Of a DNA stretch of 64,000 nt, positions 35,539-44,180 are shown in pieces. The position numbers and the translations under genes are program-made. The stretch comes from an uncultured Gemmiger sp. (GTDB lineage: Bacteria; Bacillota; Clostridia; Oscillospirales; Ruminococcaceae), in contig CALXHQ010000003.1 in assembly GCA_944388145.1 (NCBI GenBank), positions 178,143 through 242,142 on the forward strand, written 5' to 3'. The notes below the pieces were generated by a model. That model worked only from the letters and a program-made list of their open reading frames with translations. It made no database searches and was not told where the DNA came from. Every line of letters starts with the position of its first letter. Position 1 is the first letter of the stretch.

Positions 35539-36540
35539 TCAGGCGTTGTTGGCCTGGGCGGCAGCGACGGCGCAGGCGACGGTCATGCCGACCATCGGGT
35601 TGTTGCCGGCGCCGATCAGGCCCATCATCTCAACGTGGGCGGGCACGCTGGAGGAACCGGCGAACTGGGCGTCGCCGTGCATACGGCCCATGGAATCGGT
35701 CAGGCCGTAGGAGGCGGGGCCGGCAGCCACGTTGTCGGGGTGCAGGGTACGGCCGGTGCCGCCGCCGGAAGCGACGGAGAAGTACTTCTTGCCATTCTCG
35801 TTGGCCCACTTCTTGTAGGTGCCTGCGACCAGGTGCTGGAAGCGGGTGGGGTTGGTGGAGTTGCCGGTGATGGAGACGTCAACGCCCTCCATCTTCATGA
35901 TGGCAACGCCCTCCAGGACGTCGTTGGCGCCGTAGCACTTGACGGCGGCGCGCTCACCCTCGGAGTAGGGGGTGGTCTCGACAACCTTGACCTCGCCGGT
36001 CTTGAAGTCGAAATCGGTCTTGACGTAGGTGAAGCCGTTGATGCGGCTGATGATCATGGCGGCGTCCTTGCCCAGGCCGTTCAGGATGACGCGCAGCGGG
36101 GTCTTGCGGACCTTGTTGGCGGTGCGGGCAATACCGATGGCGCCTTCGGCAGCGGCGAAGGACTCGTGGCCGGCCAGGAAGCAGAAGCAGTGGGTGTCCT
36201 CATGCAGCAGCATGGCGCCCAGGTTGCCGTGGCCCAGGCCAACCTTGCGCTGCTCGGCGACGGAGCCGGGGACGGTGAAGGCCTCCAGGCCCTCGCCGAT
36301 GGCGGCGGCGCAGTCGGCGGCGCTCTTCAGGCCGCGCTTGACGGCGATGGCGGTGCCCAGGGTGTAAGCCCAGACAGCGTTATCAAAGCAGATGGGCTGC
36401 ACGCCGCGGACGATCTTGTCGCAGTCGATGCCCTTGGAAAGGAGCAGTTCATTGCATGCATCCAGGCTCTCGAGGCCGTTGGCTTTCAGGCACTCGTTGA
36501 TTTTGGGCATCCGGCGCTCCTGAGATTCAAAAGTTGCCAT
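35539..36540 (-). CDS. GGGtGRT protein (uncharacterised family)
   Basis: A 333-residue cytosolic protein of the family named after its motif; here it reads ASGGGTGRTLHPDN near residue 260. Other conserved-looking stretches are LGHGNLGAMLLHEDTHCFCFLAGHES and GNNPMVGMTVACAVAA at the C-terminus, a possible nucleotide- or cofactor-binding layout rich in His and Cys. It is always found, as here, beside a NifU-like scaffold gene (20-base gap); the joint function is unknown. GGGAGGAA precedes the ATG. Confidence 0.88.
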   Translation of the reverse strand: MATFESQERRMPKINECLKANGLESLDACNELLLSKGIDCDKIVRGVQPICFDNAVWAYTLGTAIAVKRGLKSAADCAAAIGEGLEAFTVPGSVAEQRKVGLGHGNLGAMLLHEDTHCFCFLAGHESFAAAEGAIGIARTANKVRKTPLRVILNGLGKDAAMIISRINGFTYVKTDFDFKTGEVKVVETTPYSEGERAAVKCYGANDVLEGVAIMKMEGVDVSITGNSTNPTRFQHLVAGTYKKWANENGKKYFSVASGGGTGRTLHPDNVAAGPASYGLTDSMGRMHGDAQFAGSSSVPAHVEMMGLIGAGNNPMVGMTVACAVAAAQANNA

Positions 36541-36560
36541 AGTATCTGTTCCTCCCTCTC

Positions 36561-37262
36561 TTATTCTTCACGCGGGTCGATCCACTTGACAGCACCCTGC
36601 TCGGCGCTGAAGCGGCCGTAGGTACCGATGTTCTTCTCGTAGGCTTCCTTGGGATCGGTGCCGTGGCGGATGGCGTCCATCATCTTGCCCAGGTGGACAA
36701 ACTTGTAGCCGATAACCTGGTCGTCCTTGTCGATGGCGGTCTGCAGGATGTAGCCCTCGGTCAGCTCCAGGTAGCGGACGCCCTTGGCGCGGGTGGAGAA
36801 GATGGTGCCGGTCATGCTGCGCAGGCCCTTGCCCAGGTCATCCAGGCCGGCACCGATGGGCAGGCCGTCCTCCGAGAAAGCGGTCTGGCTGCGGCCGTAG
36901 ACGATCTGCAAAAACAGCTCACGCATGGCGACGTTGATGGCGTCGCAGACCAGGTCGGTGTTCAAAGCCTCCAGGATGGTCTTGCCGGGCAGGATCTCGC
37001 CGGCCATGGCGGCCGAGTGGGTCATGCCGGAGCAGCCGATGGTCTCAACCAGGGCCTCCTCGATGACGCCCTTCTTGATGTTCAGGCTCAGCTTGCAGGT
37101 GCCCTGCTGCGGGGCGCACCAGCCCACACCGTGGGTATAGCCGCTGATGTCCTCAATCTGGTAGGCCTTTACCCATTCACCCTCCTCGGGGATGGGGGCC
37201 GGGCCGTGCTTGGGACCTTTTGCAATGGGGCACATGCGTTCGACTTGTGCAGAATAGGTCAT
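36561..37262 (-). CDS. NifU/IscU-like iron-sulfur cluster scaffold protein
   Basis: A 233-residue protein with an IscU-like fold: conserved cysteines in GVGWCAPQQGTCKLSL and ETIGCSGMTHSAAMAGE, and a C-terminal extension rich in charged residues (HGTDPKEAYEKNIGTYGRF). The Cys spacing differs from canonical IscU. First gene of the operon with the GGGtGRT gene; driven by a promoter at 37441-37469 with a leader of about 170 bases. AAAGGAGAG precedes the ATG. Probably assembles or carries a metal cluster for its partner; inferred. Confidence 0.85.
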   Translation of the reverse strand: MTYSAQVERMCPIAKGPKHGPAPIPEEGEWVKAYQIEDISGYTHGVGWCAPQQGTCKLSLNIKKGVIEEALVETIGCSGMTHSAAMAGEILPGKTILEALNTDLVCDAINVAMRELFLQIVYGRSQTAFSEDGLPIGAGLDDLGKGLRSMTGTIFSTRAKGVRYLELTEGYILQTAIDKDDQVIGYKFVHLGKMMDAIRHGTDPKEAYEKNIGTYGRFSAEQGAVKWIDPREE

Positions 37263-37440
37263 AATATTCTCTCCTTTGCGACGAAGTGGTAAGCCTTAGC
37301 GCGAGCGCCGCAGGAAAGCAAAGGCTCTGCAAGAGCAGAAACAGCATCGCAGAATCGCAAAAAAGCGGCAGACGCCGATTTTCAGGCGAAAATTTACGGC
37401 TTTGTTTTCCTGTGGAATCGCGCTGTTACACAGCATCTTC

Positions 37441-37469
37441 ATTATAAAATGTGCGCCGCCGTTTTGCAA
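37441..37469 (-). promoter_or_regulatory. sigma-A promoter for the NifU-like/GGGtGRT operon
   Basis: On the minus strand TTGCAA (37464-37469), 17-base spacer, perfect TATAAT (37441-37446). Confidence 0.75.
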
Positions 37470-37533
37470 GACTTTTTGCGATACTTTGTGACAGATTTGA
37501 CATTTCCTTCGCGGAAGCCTTCCCTTTTGCGTC

Positions 37534-37575
37534 AAAACGCCCGCGCCATGCAGTGGGGGGATGGCGCGGGCGTTT
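37534..37575 (-). terminator. terminator after the O-antigen-ligase-like gene
   Basis: A perfect 15-bp stem (37535-37549 with 37561-37575), with TTTTG on the minus strand; also hairpin-forming on the plus strand. Confidence 0.75.
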
Positions 37576-37749
37576 GTGCGATCGGAGTGCTTGGGCCGGG
37601 TGGCAGGGCACATCCGATGGTTGAAATTTTTGACAGAAAGCTGCGGCGGCAACGCTGGGCCCCGCAAAATTGCCCGGCACCCTTCCGGCCTCCAACGCAG
37701 CGGGCACAGCCGTTTTGCCGAGCCCGGCCATACCGCTTTTCAGACCTTC

Positions 37750-39426
37750 TTAAAACCAGGTGCTGAAAAACAGACGGGACAGTACCGCGGCCAGCGCCAT
37801 CGAGACGACGGCCGCCGCCGTCACAATCAGGCAGGTGCGGCGGGGGGCGGCGGCGGGATCGGCGGCGGCCTTTTTGCGGCCCTTTTTGCCGCGGGGCGCC
37901 GGGGCGGCGGGGGCGGGCTGCGGCACCGGGGCGGTCCAGGCAGCCAGCAGCGCGAAGAGCAGCATCACCTCGGGGAAAACCATCGACACCCGGATGCTGA
38001 CCACCGACTGGGCCAGGTAGCTGCACAGCGCCAGCAGTACAGGCGCCACCCGGGCATCCGCCCAGCGGGCAAAGCCCCGGCGCAGGTGGCTGACCACAAA
38101 CACCAGCCAGCCCGCCAGGCCCAGGATGCCGGTGGAGAGCAGCTGCTCCAAAAATTCGTTGTGGGCGGCGTAGAAGGTTCCCATGCGGGGGGTGAGCTCC
38201 GTCCCCGCCCAGGCCGCCACCGCCTGGTGCATCATGCCGGGGCCAAAGCCCACCAGCTTGCGCCACAGCGGGGCATTCGCCCAGGTCTGCCAGGCAATGC
38301 GCCAGGCCGTGCCCCGGTAGGTGCCCCAATCATCGTTAAACACCAGCAGGTTGTCCAGGCTGCCCAGGCTGGGAAATCCCGGCCAGAGGTTGGCCAGCAA
38401 AAACAGCCCCGCCCCGGCGGCCAGCAACAGCACCGTCAGCACCCGGCCCAGCAGGCAGAGTGAAACCTCCGGCCGGCCGCGGCAGGCCCGCCAGGCCAGC
38501 ACCGCCCAGATGGCCAGGCAGGCAAGCCCCAGCGGCAGCGCCAGCCGGATCTCGCCAAATTTTGCCAGCAGCGAAGTACCGCCCTGGGTGTACACCGACC
38601 GGCGCATCCAGTGCATCCAGGCCGCCCAGGCAAAGAACATCACACCCACCACTGCACCGCGGCGCATCTTGCGGGTGTCAAAATCCCGGTGGCAAGCCAG
38701 CACCATCATGGCGGTGCCGATCCCCAGGGTCAGGCCCTCGGCGTCCACCACCGCCAGTGCCAGCGCGCCAAAGCAGGCCGGGATGCCGTACAGCAGGGTG
38801 CGTAGCCGGCCCTTCGCCGTCAAGTACGCATAAAACACCAGCGGCAGCGCCACGCTGAGATACCCGGCGTTGAAATCTTTCTGCCCCAGGGTGGAGAAAA
38901 ACTGTGCCCGCTCCACCACGGCGGTATCGGCATAGGTGCCGATCAGGTCGATGTTGAAGATGTTGAGCACATACAACACCGTAACCACAGAGACAGTCAC
39001 TCCGGTAAACCCGGCCAGATAGTCCCATCCCCGGTCCGGGGCAAAGGCCCGCACGGCCAGATAGCCCGCGGCGGTAATCAGCACCAGCATCATGCCGCCG
39101 TAATAGCTGCCTATGCCCCAGGTGGACCACAGCGGCTTGAGCGACAAAAAAGTGGCCAGAACCGTGGCGGCGGCAAAACCCGCCAGCCCCCACAGGGTCA
39201 GGTCGCCGCGGCGGGCGGCCAGCCGGCCGGGCACCGCCCTGGCGCCGATCAGTGCGCTGGCGCCCAGGGCCAGGCACCACAGCAAAAGCAGCAGAAACAC
39301 CCCGGTGAACTTGGTGACGCCCAGGTTGGAAAACTTGTCCACATACAGCGGAAAAACGCACAGCGTTGCCGCGCACAGCGACAGCGCACAGCCTGCGGTC
39401 AGACGCCGCAAGGGTTCGTTGCCCAT
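37750..39426 (-). CDS. O-antigen ligase/polymerase-like (Wzy/WaaL) membrane protein
   Basis: A 558-residue polytopic protein with 10-12 hydrophobic helices. The O-antigen ligase domain signature occurs in the large periplasm-equivalent loop: YAAHNEFLEQLLSTGILGLAGW (near residue 430), preceded by VGFGPGMMHQ. Such proteins polymerise or ligate surface polysaccharide outside the membrane. A basic, Ala/Pro-rich cytoplasmic loop (APRGKKGRKKAAADP) precedes the last helix. GAGGGGAGG lies 12 bases before the ATG. No neighbouring sugar genes, so the glycan is unknown. Confidence 0.8.
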   Translation of the reverse strand: MGNEPLRRLTAGCALSLCAATLCVFPLYVDKFSNLGVTKFTGVFLLLLLWCLALGASALIGARAVPGRLAARRGDLTLWGLAGFAAATVLATFLSLKPLWSTWGIGSYYGGMMLVLITAAGYLAVRAFAPDRGWDYLAGFTGVTVSVVTVLYVLNIFNIDLIGTYADTAVVERAQFFSTLGQKDFNAGYLSVALPLVFYAYLTAKGRLRTLLYGIPACFGALALAVVDAEGLTLGIGTAMMVLACHRDFDTRKMRRGAVVGVMFFAWAAWMHWMRRSVYTQGGTSLLAKFGEIRLALPLGLACLAIWAVLAWRACRGRPEVSLCLLGRVLTVLLLAAGAGLFLLANLWPGFPSLGSLDNLLVFNDDWGTYRGTAWRIAWQTWANAPLWRKLVGFGPGMMHQAVAAWAGTELTPRMGTFYAAHNEFLEQLLSTGILGLAGWLVFVVSHLRRGFARWADARVAPVLLALCSYLAQSVVSIRVSMVFPEVMLLFALLAAWTAPVPQPAPAAPAPRGKKGRKKAAADPAAAPRRTCLIVTAAAVVSMALAAVLSRLFFSTWF

Positions 39427-39548
39427 AGGTTATGTTATCCTCCCCTCGCAGCGGGGCCGGCAGCAGCCCCGCCCGGTGCGGCAGCCGGCCATTGGCCGCT
39501 GTACCGCAAAATCTTTTTGGATGGCTCATCCAGATACAGTCACCCATT

Positions 39549-40751
39549 TTACATGGTCGGGGAAGAATTTTCAACCGTATCCGCCGGTCCGGGCACAGCT
39601 TTTACAAGTGCAACGCAGCCAAGCCCCGCCAGCGCGCAGGCCCCCGCCGCCCAGTGGCGTGCCGAAAGCGGCAGCAGCTGGCTGCCCGCGTAGCTCACAA
39701 GGCTGCCGGCGCTCATCCCCAGGGCAAGAAAGCCGTAGTTGACCCCCGCGTGCTCCAGCCCGAACAGGTCGGTGTTCCAGGACGGCTGCACCGCCGCCCC
39801 ACCGGAGTAGCAGAAGGTCAGCGCCCCGTAGGCCGCCGCCAGCCACCATCCGCTTGCAAACGCAAAGCCGAGGGTGCCCGCCGCCAGCCCCAGATACACG
39901 CCGTACAAAACCGGCTTGCGGCCCAGCCTGTCGCTGGCGGCGGGACAGGCCAGACGCCCCAGCGCCGACGCTGCCGACCCGATCACCACGCACCAGGGAG
40001 CCAATGCTTCCGGCAGGCCCCGGTCCGCGGCAAGCTGCAGGATTTCGGGGCTGAAGAGCAGCACCGGCGGGGCCGCCAGCGCCACCGCCGCCAGGCAGAG
40101 CCAGTACTGCCGGGTGCGCAGCATCTGCCCCGGGGTCAGGCTGGGGGCGCCGGGTTTGGCCCGGGCGGACCGGCTGCGGGCGGCAGGGGGATTGGCAAGC
40201 GCCGCCGCCCCTGCGCCGCCCACCGCCAGCATCACGCCGCCCAGCGCGCCAAAGCAGGCCCGCATGCCGAACGCGCCGCCCACCAGCCGGACAAACAGCG
40301 TAAAAAACGCTCCCGAAAGCCCCATAGCCACCCCGGTGACGCCGGTGGCAAAGCCTTTTTTGTCCGCGTACCATTTCTGTACGCAGGCCAGCACCGACGG
40401 CGCCAAAAAGGCGCTGCCCAGCCCTGCGGGCAGGCTGAAGGCCAGCAAAAACCAGAGGATCTGCCCTGCCGGCAGGAAGGCCGCCGCCACAAACCCGCCG
40501 CCCAAAAGCGCCGCCCCCAAAAGTCCCGCCGGCCGGGGGCCTTTGGCGTCCTGCAAAAGCCCGCCCAACAGGCAGCCCAGGCCGTAGCATGCCACCAGCA
40601 CTGCAAAGGCCAGCGTGGCCTGGCCGCGGGCAAAGCCGTACGCCTCCATGACCGGCTGTTGGAACACGCCCCAGGCGGCGGGGATACCGGTGAGCAGCTG
40701 TACGGCGGCACCTGCCGCAAGGATGGCTTTTGCGCGGGGTTGGGTGTGCAT
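39549..40751 (-). CDS. MFS transporter (OFA oxalate/formate antiporter-like)
   Basis: A 400-residue major facilitator with 12 predicted transmembrane segments. Features fit the OFA/monocarboxylate subgroup: GVFQQPVMEAYGF near the start, LPAGLGSAFLAPSVLACVQKWYADKKGFATGVTGVAMGLSGAFF in TM4-5 and SDRLGRKPVLYG (cytoplasmic loop 8-9). It probably exchanges or imports an organic acid; substrate unknown. AGAAGG precedes the ATG at 40751. It lies divergent from hisS. Confidence 0.85.
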   Translation of the reverse strand: MHTQPRAKAILAAGAAVQLLTGIPAAWGVFQQPVMEAYGFARGQATLAFAVLVACYGLGCLLGGLLQDAKGPRPAGLLGAALLGGGFVAAAFLPAGQILWFLLAFSLPAGLGSAFLAPSVLACVQKWYADKKGFATGVTGVAMGLSGAFFTLFVRLVGGAFGMRACFGALGGVMLAVGGAGAAALANPPAARSRSARAKPGAPSLTPGQMLRTRQYWLCLAAVALAAPPVLLFSPEILQLAADRGLPEALAPWCVVIGSAASALGRLACPAASDRLGRKPVLYGVYLGLAAGTLGFAFASGWWLAAAYGALTFCYSGGAAVQPSWNTDLFGLEHAGVNYGFLALGMSAGSLVSYAGSQLLPLSARHWAAGACALAGLGCVALVKAVPGPADTVENSSPTM

Positions 40752-40825
40752 GGGTGGGACCTTCTTTCCTTGGGAAGTTCACCTTTCAGTATGCCCGGCC
40801 CGGGTGATGGTATGCCCCGCCCCGG

Positions 40826-40855
40826 TTGACAAACTGCCCGCGGAAAGGCTATGAT
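40826..40855 (+). promoter_or_regulatory. sigma-A promoter for hisS
   Basis: TTGACA (40826-40831), 18-base spacer, TATGAT (40850-40855). The leader (about 88 bases) can form a hairpin at 40878-40911. Confidence 0.7.
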
Positions 40856-40948
40856 GATACCGTTATACGCAAATTGGTGGTACGCCAGCCGATGAGATTG
40901 GCGCTGTACCATAATGATTTCAACCGTGAGCAAGAGGGGGACCCCAAC

Positions 40949-42199
40949 ATGAAAACCCAGCCCCTGAAGGGCATGCGCGACCTGCTGCCGGCAGAGCAGA
41001 CGCTGCGCGACCACATCCAGGCCGAGATTCTGGCCACCTACCGCGCCGCCGGCTTTCAGCGCATTTCCACCCCGATCTTGGAGGATCTGGAGAATCTGGA
41101 CAAGAGCGACGGCGGCGACAACCTGAACCTGATCTTCAAGGTGCTCAAGCGGGGGGACAAGCTGGCCGCCGCGCTGGCCGCCGGCGACGAGAGCAAGCTG
41201 GCCGACATGGGCCTGCGCTATGACCTGACGCTGCCCCTGTCCCGCTATTATGCCGCCCACCGGGCCGAGCTGCCCACCCCCTTCAAGGTCATCCAGACCG
41301 ACCGGGTCTACCGGGCCGAGCGCCCCCAGAAGGGCCGCCTGCGGGAGTTTGTGCAGTGCGACATCGATATTTTGGGCGACAGTTCCCCCAACGCCGAGGT
41401 GGAGCTGATCGACACCACCGCCCGGGCACTGCTGCGCATCGGCTTCACCGGCTTTACCGTCAACATCAACGACCGGCGCATCCTGCGCGCCATGCTGCAG
41501 GCCATGGGCTTTGCCGCCGACACGCTGGACACCGTCTGCGTCAGCTTTGACAAGCTGGACAAGATCGGCGCCGAGGGCGTGCGGGACGAGCTGGCCGCCA
41601 AAGAGCTGCCCGCCGACGCAGTGGCGGCGCTGTACGGCTTTTTGCAGCAGGGCGATGTGTCGCTGGAGGCAGTGGCTTCCCGCTGCGGCGACCCCGCCCT
41701 GGCCGACGACCTGCGGTATGTGCTTGCCACTTGCGAAAAGATCGCCAGCGGCCGCTACGCCGTGGCCTACTGCCCCAGCCTGGTCCGCGGGCAGGGCTAC
41801 TACACCGGCATGGTGTTCGAGGTCACCTGCCCTGAGTTTTCCGGTGCGGTGGCCGGCGGCGGCCGGTACGACAACATGGTGGGCAAGTTCATCGGCCAGC
41901 AGGTGCCGGCGGTGGGCTTTTCCATCGGGTTCGAGCGGGTCTGCGGCATCCTGCTGGAGCAGGGCTACGCCATCCCCGGTGCAAAGCCCCGGCTGGCGCT
42001 GCTCTACCTGCCCGACGCCGACTTTGCCGGCGTTCTGGCCAAGGCCGACCGGCTGCGCGCCGACTACGACGTAACGGTGCTTGCCCAGGCCAAAAAGCTG
42101 GGCAAACAGTTCGGCACGCTGGAGCACGCCGGTTACGGCGCCGTGGCCTTTGCCGACAACGATGACATCCGCCCCCTGGGCCAAAAGTCAGCCGACTGA
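40949..42199 (+). CDS. hisS: histidine--tRNA ligase (or HisS-like paralogue)
   Basis: A 416-residue class II synthetase with the HisRS motifs: motif 2 VYRAERPQKGRLREFVQCDIDILG, the histidine-binding RGQGYYTGMVFEV and motif 3 GGGRYDNMVG...VGFSIGFERV. Motif 1-proximal LRYDLTLPLSRYYA resembles the eukaryotic/archaeal-type HisRS. The C-terminal anticodon domain is somewhat short. HisZ (regulatory subunit of HisG) is the alternative, but intact HisRS catalytic motifs argue against it. GAGGGGG precedes the ATG. Confidence 0.85.
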   Translation: MKTQPLKGMRDLLPAEQTLRDHIQAEILATYRAAGFQRISTPILEDLENLDKSDGGDNLNLIFKVLKRGDKLAAALAAGDESKLADMGLRYDLTLPLSRYYAAHRAELPTPFKVIQTDRVYRAERPQKGRLREFVQCDIDILGDSSPNAEVELIDTTARALLRIGFTGFTVNINDRRILRAMLQAMGFAADTLDTVCVSFDKLDKIGAEGVRDELAAKELPADAVAALYGFLQQGDVSLEAVASRCGDPALADDLRYVLATCEKIASGRYAVAYCPSLVRGQGYYTGMVFEVTCPEFSGAVAGGGRYDNMVGKFIGQQVPAVGFSIGFERVCGILLEQGYAIPGAKPRLALLYLPDADFAGVLAKADRLRADYDVTVLAQAKKLGKQFGTLEHAGYGAVAFADNDDIRPLGQKSAD

Positions 42200-42225
42200 C
42201 CCGCCGGCCCTCCCCAAAAACACAG

Positions 42226-42272
42226 CGCCCCGCATCCCCTGGCAGTCAGCCGGTGGGATGCGGGGCGTTTTT
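42226..42272 (+). terminator. bidirectional terminator between hisS and yitT-like gene
   Basis: A perfect 13-bp stem (42226-42238 with 42255-42267), then TTTTT; the opposite strand has TTTTTG after a short gap. Confidence 0.85.
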
Positions 42273-42279
42273 GGTCAAA

Positions 42280-42933
42280 TCAGGTTGTGCGGCGGGCCGG
42301 GCGGCGGGGCTTCCAGCCCTGCACCCGGTCGATCAGCCAGGAGGACACCGTCACGGTGATGAGCGAAAACAGGATACGGGTCACCGGCAGGTAGGTCAGC
42401 GAGAGGCCCAGCACCACAAAATCAGTGAACATATAGGCCCGGGACAGCCGCCAGCCAAACACCTTGGAGATGACCAGCGCCAGCGCATCGTCGCCGCCGC
42501 TGGAACCGCCCTGCCGGACGATCAGCCCCACGCCGACCCCCACAAACAGCGCCCCCAGCAGCGCCGCCGCCAGCGGATAGGCGCTCAGGTCAGGCAGCAG
42601 GTAGGGCAGATGTTCCCACACCTGGTAAAAGCCGGACACACACAGGGTGGACAGGACCGAGGTGCGGATAAACTGCCACCCCAAATACCGGAAAGCCAGC
42701 AGGTAACAGCTGGCATCCAGCACGGAGGTGAGCACCGAGGGGGAAACGCCCAGCCAATGCTGAAGCAGCAGCATCAGGCCGATGACGCCGCCCTCGGTGA
42801 TACCGGTGCGCTGGTGGATGCTGTGGATGCCAAAGGTGGCAATGGCGGCCCCCAGCAGGATGCACCCGACACTGCGCCAGGTGAGCCCCTGGGTCAGTCG
42901 GGTCAATGCGGAACGGATTTGCCGAAACGGCAC
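42280..42933 (-). CDS. YitT-family membrane protein
   Basis: A 217-residue polytopic protein with five to six hydrophobic helices and YitT hallmarks (GAAIATFGIHSIHQRTGITEGGVIGLMLLL; FVGVGVGLIVRQGGSSGGDDALALVIS). The usual C-terminal DUF2179 domain is missing, so this is the short form. The start is GTG at 42933 with a perfect AGGAGG seven bases upstream. Function of YitT proteins is unknown. Confidence 0.85.
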   Translation of the reverse strand: MPFRQIRSALTRLTQGLTWRSVGCILLGAAIATFGIHSIHQRTGITEGGVIGLMLLLQHWLGVSPSVLTSVLDASCYLLAFRYLGWQFIRTSVLSTLCVSGFYQVWEHLPYLLPDLSAYPLAAALLGALFVGVGVGLIVRQGGSSGGDDALALVISKVFGWRLSRAYMFTDFVVLGLSLTYLPVTRILFSLITVTVSSWLIDRVQGWKPRRPARRTT

Positions 42934-43078
42934 AATAAAACCTCCTAAATTGTAAATCCCTGGCCGCCCGCCGGGGAACAGGCAAGCCAACCACGCCGGG
43001 GCCTTCCCGAAAGGGACGTCCGGTGGGCAGAGCTTGTCCGCCGGGCAGAGCGGAGCCGGGATTTGTCAGATACATCAT

Positions 43079-43107
43079 AGGATACAGGATTCCGCCTTTG
43101 TTTGCAA
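43079..43107 (-). promoter_or_regulatory. putative promoter for the YitT-like gene
   Basis: On the minus strand TTGCAA (43102-43107), 17-base spacer, TATCCT (43079-43084). Confidence 0.5.
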
Positions 43108-43115
43108 GGGGGCGG

Positions 43116-43556
43116 TCAGGCGGCGGCGTCGCCAGTCTGCACCGCAGCCTCCACGGCCCGCCGGTGCAGACGGCGCACCCAGCGGTATTCCAGGTGCATC
43201 TGCCGGGAAATGTCCACCAGCGACTGTCCCAGCAGATACCGCCGCTGCAGCAGTTCCCGCTGCTGGGGCTGGGGCAGGCTGTCGATGGCGGCGCACACCT
43301 GCTGCCGGGCCAGGCGCAGAGTCAGGGCTGCCTGCCGGTCCTGATGCTCCGCCTGGGCCAGCGCCTCGGCCAGCTTGGGGACCCGGTTGCCCGGCCCCGG
43401 GGCCCGGGGTGTCTGCCGCAGCACCGGGGAGGTGTCCGCCGCCCGGCTTTGGGCATCCTCCAGCATCAGACGGGCCAGGCGCCGCAGCCGGCGGGCGCGC
43501 AGGTATTGCCCCATCCAGTCAATCTTTTTGTCAAGGGTTTGGTCAGAATTCGGCAT
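43116..43556 (-). CDS. DUF1492/sigma-region-4-like phage-type regulator
   Basis: A 146-residue protein with a coiled N-terminal half and a C-terminal sigma-70 region 4-like helix-turn-helix (LPQPQQRELLQRRYLLGQSLVDISRQMHLEYRWVRRLHRRAV). Proteins of this kind (DUF1492, RinA/ArpU-like) switch late phage or mobile-element genes. Start at 43556 follows GGAGGAG. Its first codons overlap the next gene upstream (43543-43743), so the three minus-strand ORFs form one tight operon. Confidence 0.75.
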   Translation of the reverse strand: MPNSDQTLDKKIDWMGQYLRARRLRRLARLMLEDAQSRAADTSPVLRQTPRAPGPGNRVPKLAEALAQAEHQDRQAALTLRLARQQVCAAIDSLPQPQQRELLQRRYLLGQSLVDISRQMHLEYRWVRRLHRRAVEAAVQTGDAAA

Positions 43557-43743
43557 CCGGCATCTCCTCCTCCCAGGGTTCAGCCGGCGCAGCGCCGTCC
43601 AGCGCCTGCCGGAAGCAGCTCGGCCACAGGCAGTGGCCGGTATCCCGGTTGGCCCAGCGGCACCGGTCACAGCCATTTTGCCGGGGCGTCTCCCGCTGCG
43701 GGGCCCGGCCAAAGCAGTTTACGGTTTCAATCGTGCGGTTCAC
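43543..43743 (-). CDS. small Cys-rich protein of the phage-type operon
   Basis: A 66-residue ORF starting with GTG at 43743, driven by GGGAGGG eight bases upstream, inside the end of the preceding gene. It carries the cluster CDRCRWANRDTGHCLWPSCF, which could bind zinc or an iron-sulfur cluster. It overlaps the downstream DUF1492-like gene by 14 bases. I do not recognise the family; overlap on both sides and strong ribosome binding site make it likely real. Confidence 0.55.
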   Translation of the reverse strand: MNRTIETVNCFGRAPQRETPRQNGCDRCRWANRDTGHCLWPSCFRQALDGAAPAEPWEEEMPDAEF

Positions 43744-43921
43744 AGCAATGTCCCTCCCAAAATTGCAGGATCTCCTCCTCGTACCAGTGCAGAAATGCCG
43801 GGTAAGCCCGGCGGCTGCGCTGAATGTCCTCCATCGCCCGATCCACGTCGGGCAGCGGGTCCGCCGCCTGCTGCGGCGGTTCAGCCGGGCGGGAATTATC
43901 CCCCCTGGTAAAAAGTCCCAA
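43727..43921 (-). CDS. small acidic protein, first gene of the phage-type operon
   Basis: A 64-residue ORF with a TTG start at 43921 after GAAGGGAAGGG. It contains HWYEEEILQFWEGHCCEPHD at the C-terminus and ends within the start of the Cys-rich gene. No recognised domain. It reads away from the XRE repressor and may be under its control. Confidence 0.45.
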   Translation of the reverse strand: MGLFTRGDNSRPAEPPQQAADPLPDVDRAMEDIQRSRRAYPAFLHWYEEEILQFWEGHCCEPHD

Positions 43922-44043
43922 TTAACACCCTTCCCTTCTGTTATAATAAAGATGGACCCGGTTTTGGCTGCCGTGGGCGGCGGGCAGCGGCCTTTGTTCC
44001 CCCCTTTCCCGCCTGCGCCGTTACGCAGCAGTGCATTTTCGTA

Positions 44044-44072
44044 TTGACAAATACGCAAGTGCGTAATATAAT
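44044..44072 (+). promoter_or_regulatory. consensus promoter with overlapping operator palindrome
   Basis: Perfect TTGACA and TATAAT with a 17-base spacer. The spacer contains the perfect palindrome TACGCA-AG-TGCGTA (44052-44065), an ideal site for the adjacent XRE repressor. Confidence 0.75.
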
Positions 44073-44151
44073 GGTAGAGAACTCCCCTGCCCTTCGGTCC
44101 GGCGGGGGTGCTCCGCCAACATTGCGTATCTGCGTTGTGATCCCAAGTATA

Positions 44152-44180
44152 TTACTTTATCACGTAACAGTCAATATAAT
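44152..44180 (+). promoter_or_regulatory. second promoter-like element before the XRE gene
   Basis: TTACTT (44152-44157), 17-base spacer, TATAAT (44175-44180), 55 bases before the GTG start. Confidence 0.45.

Larger units (their letters stand above)
37263..37749. other. intergenic region with leader of the NifU-like operon
   Basis: This 487-base spacer contains the NifU-operon promoter (37441-37469), its ~170-base leader (37263-37434) with small hairpins such as CTCTTGCAGAG, and the terminator of the upstream minus-strand gene (37534-37575). No coding gene is supported. Confidence 0.6.

Noticed and set aside
40870-40912. T-box-like GGTGGTAC in the hisS leader
   Set aside because: The leader is only about 90 bases, lacks a specifier stem and terminator, and the match is partial, so a plain hairpin is more likely.
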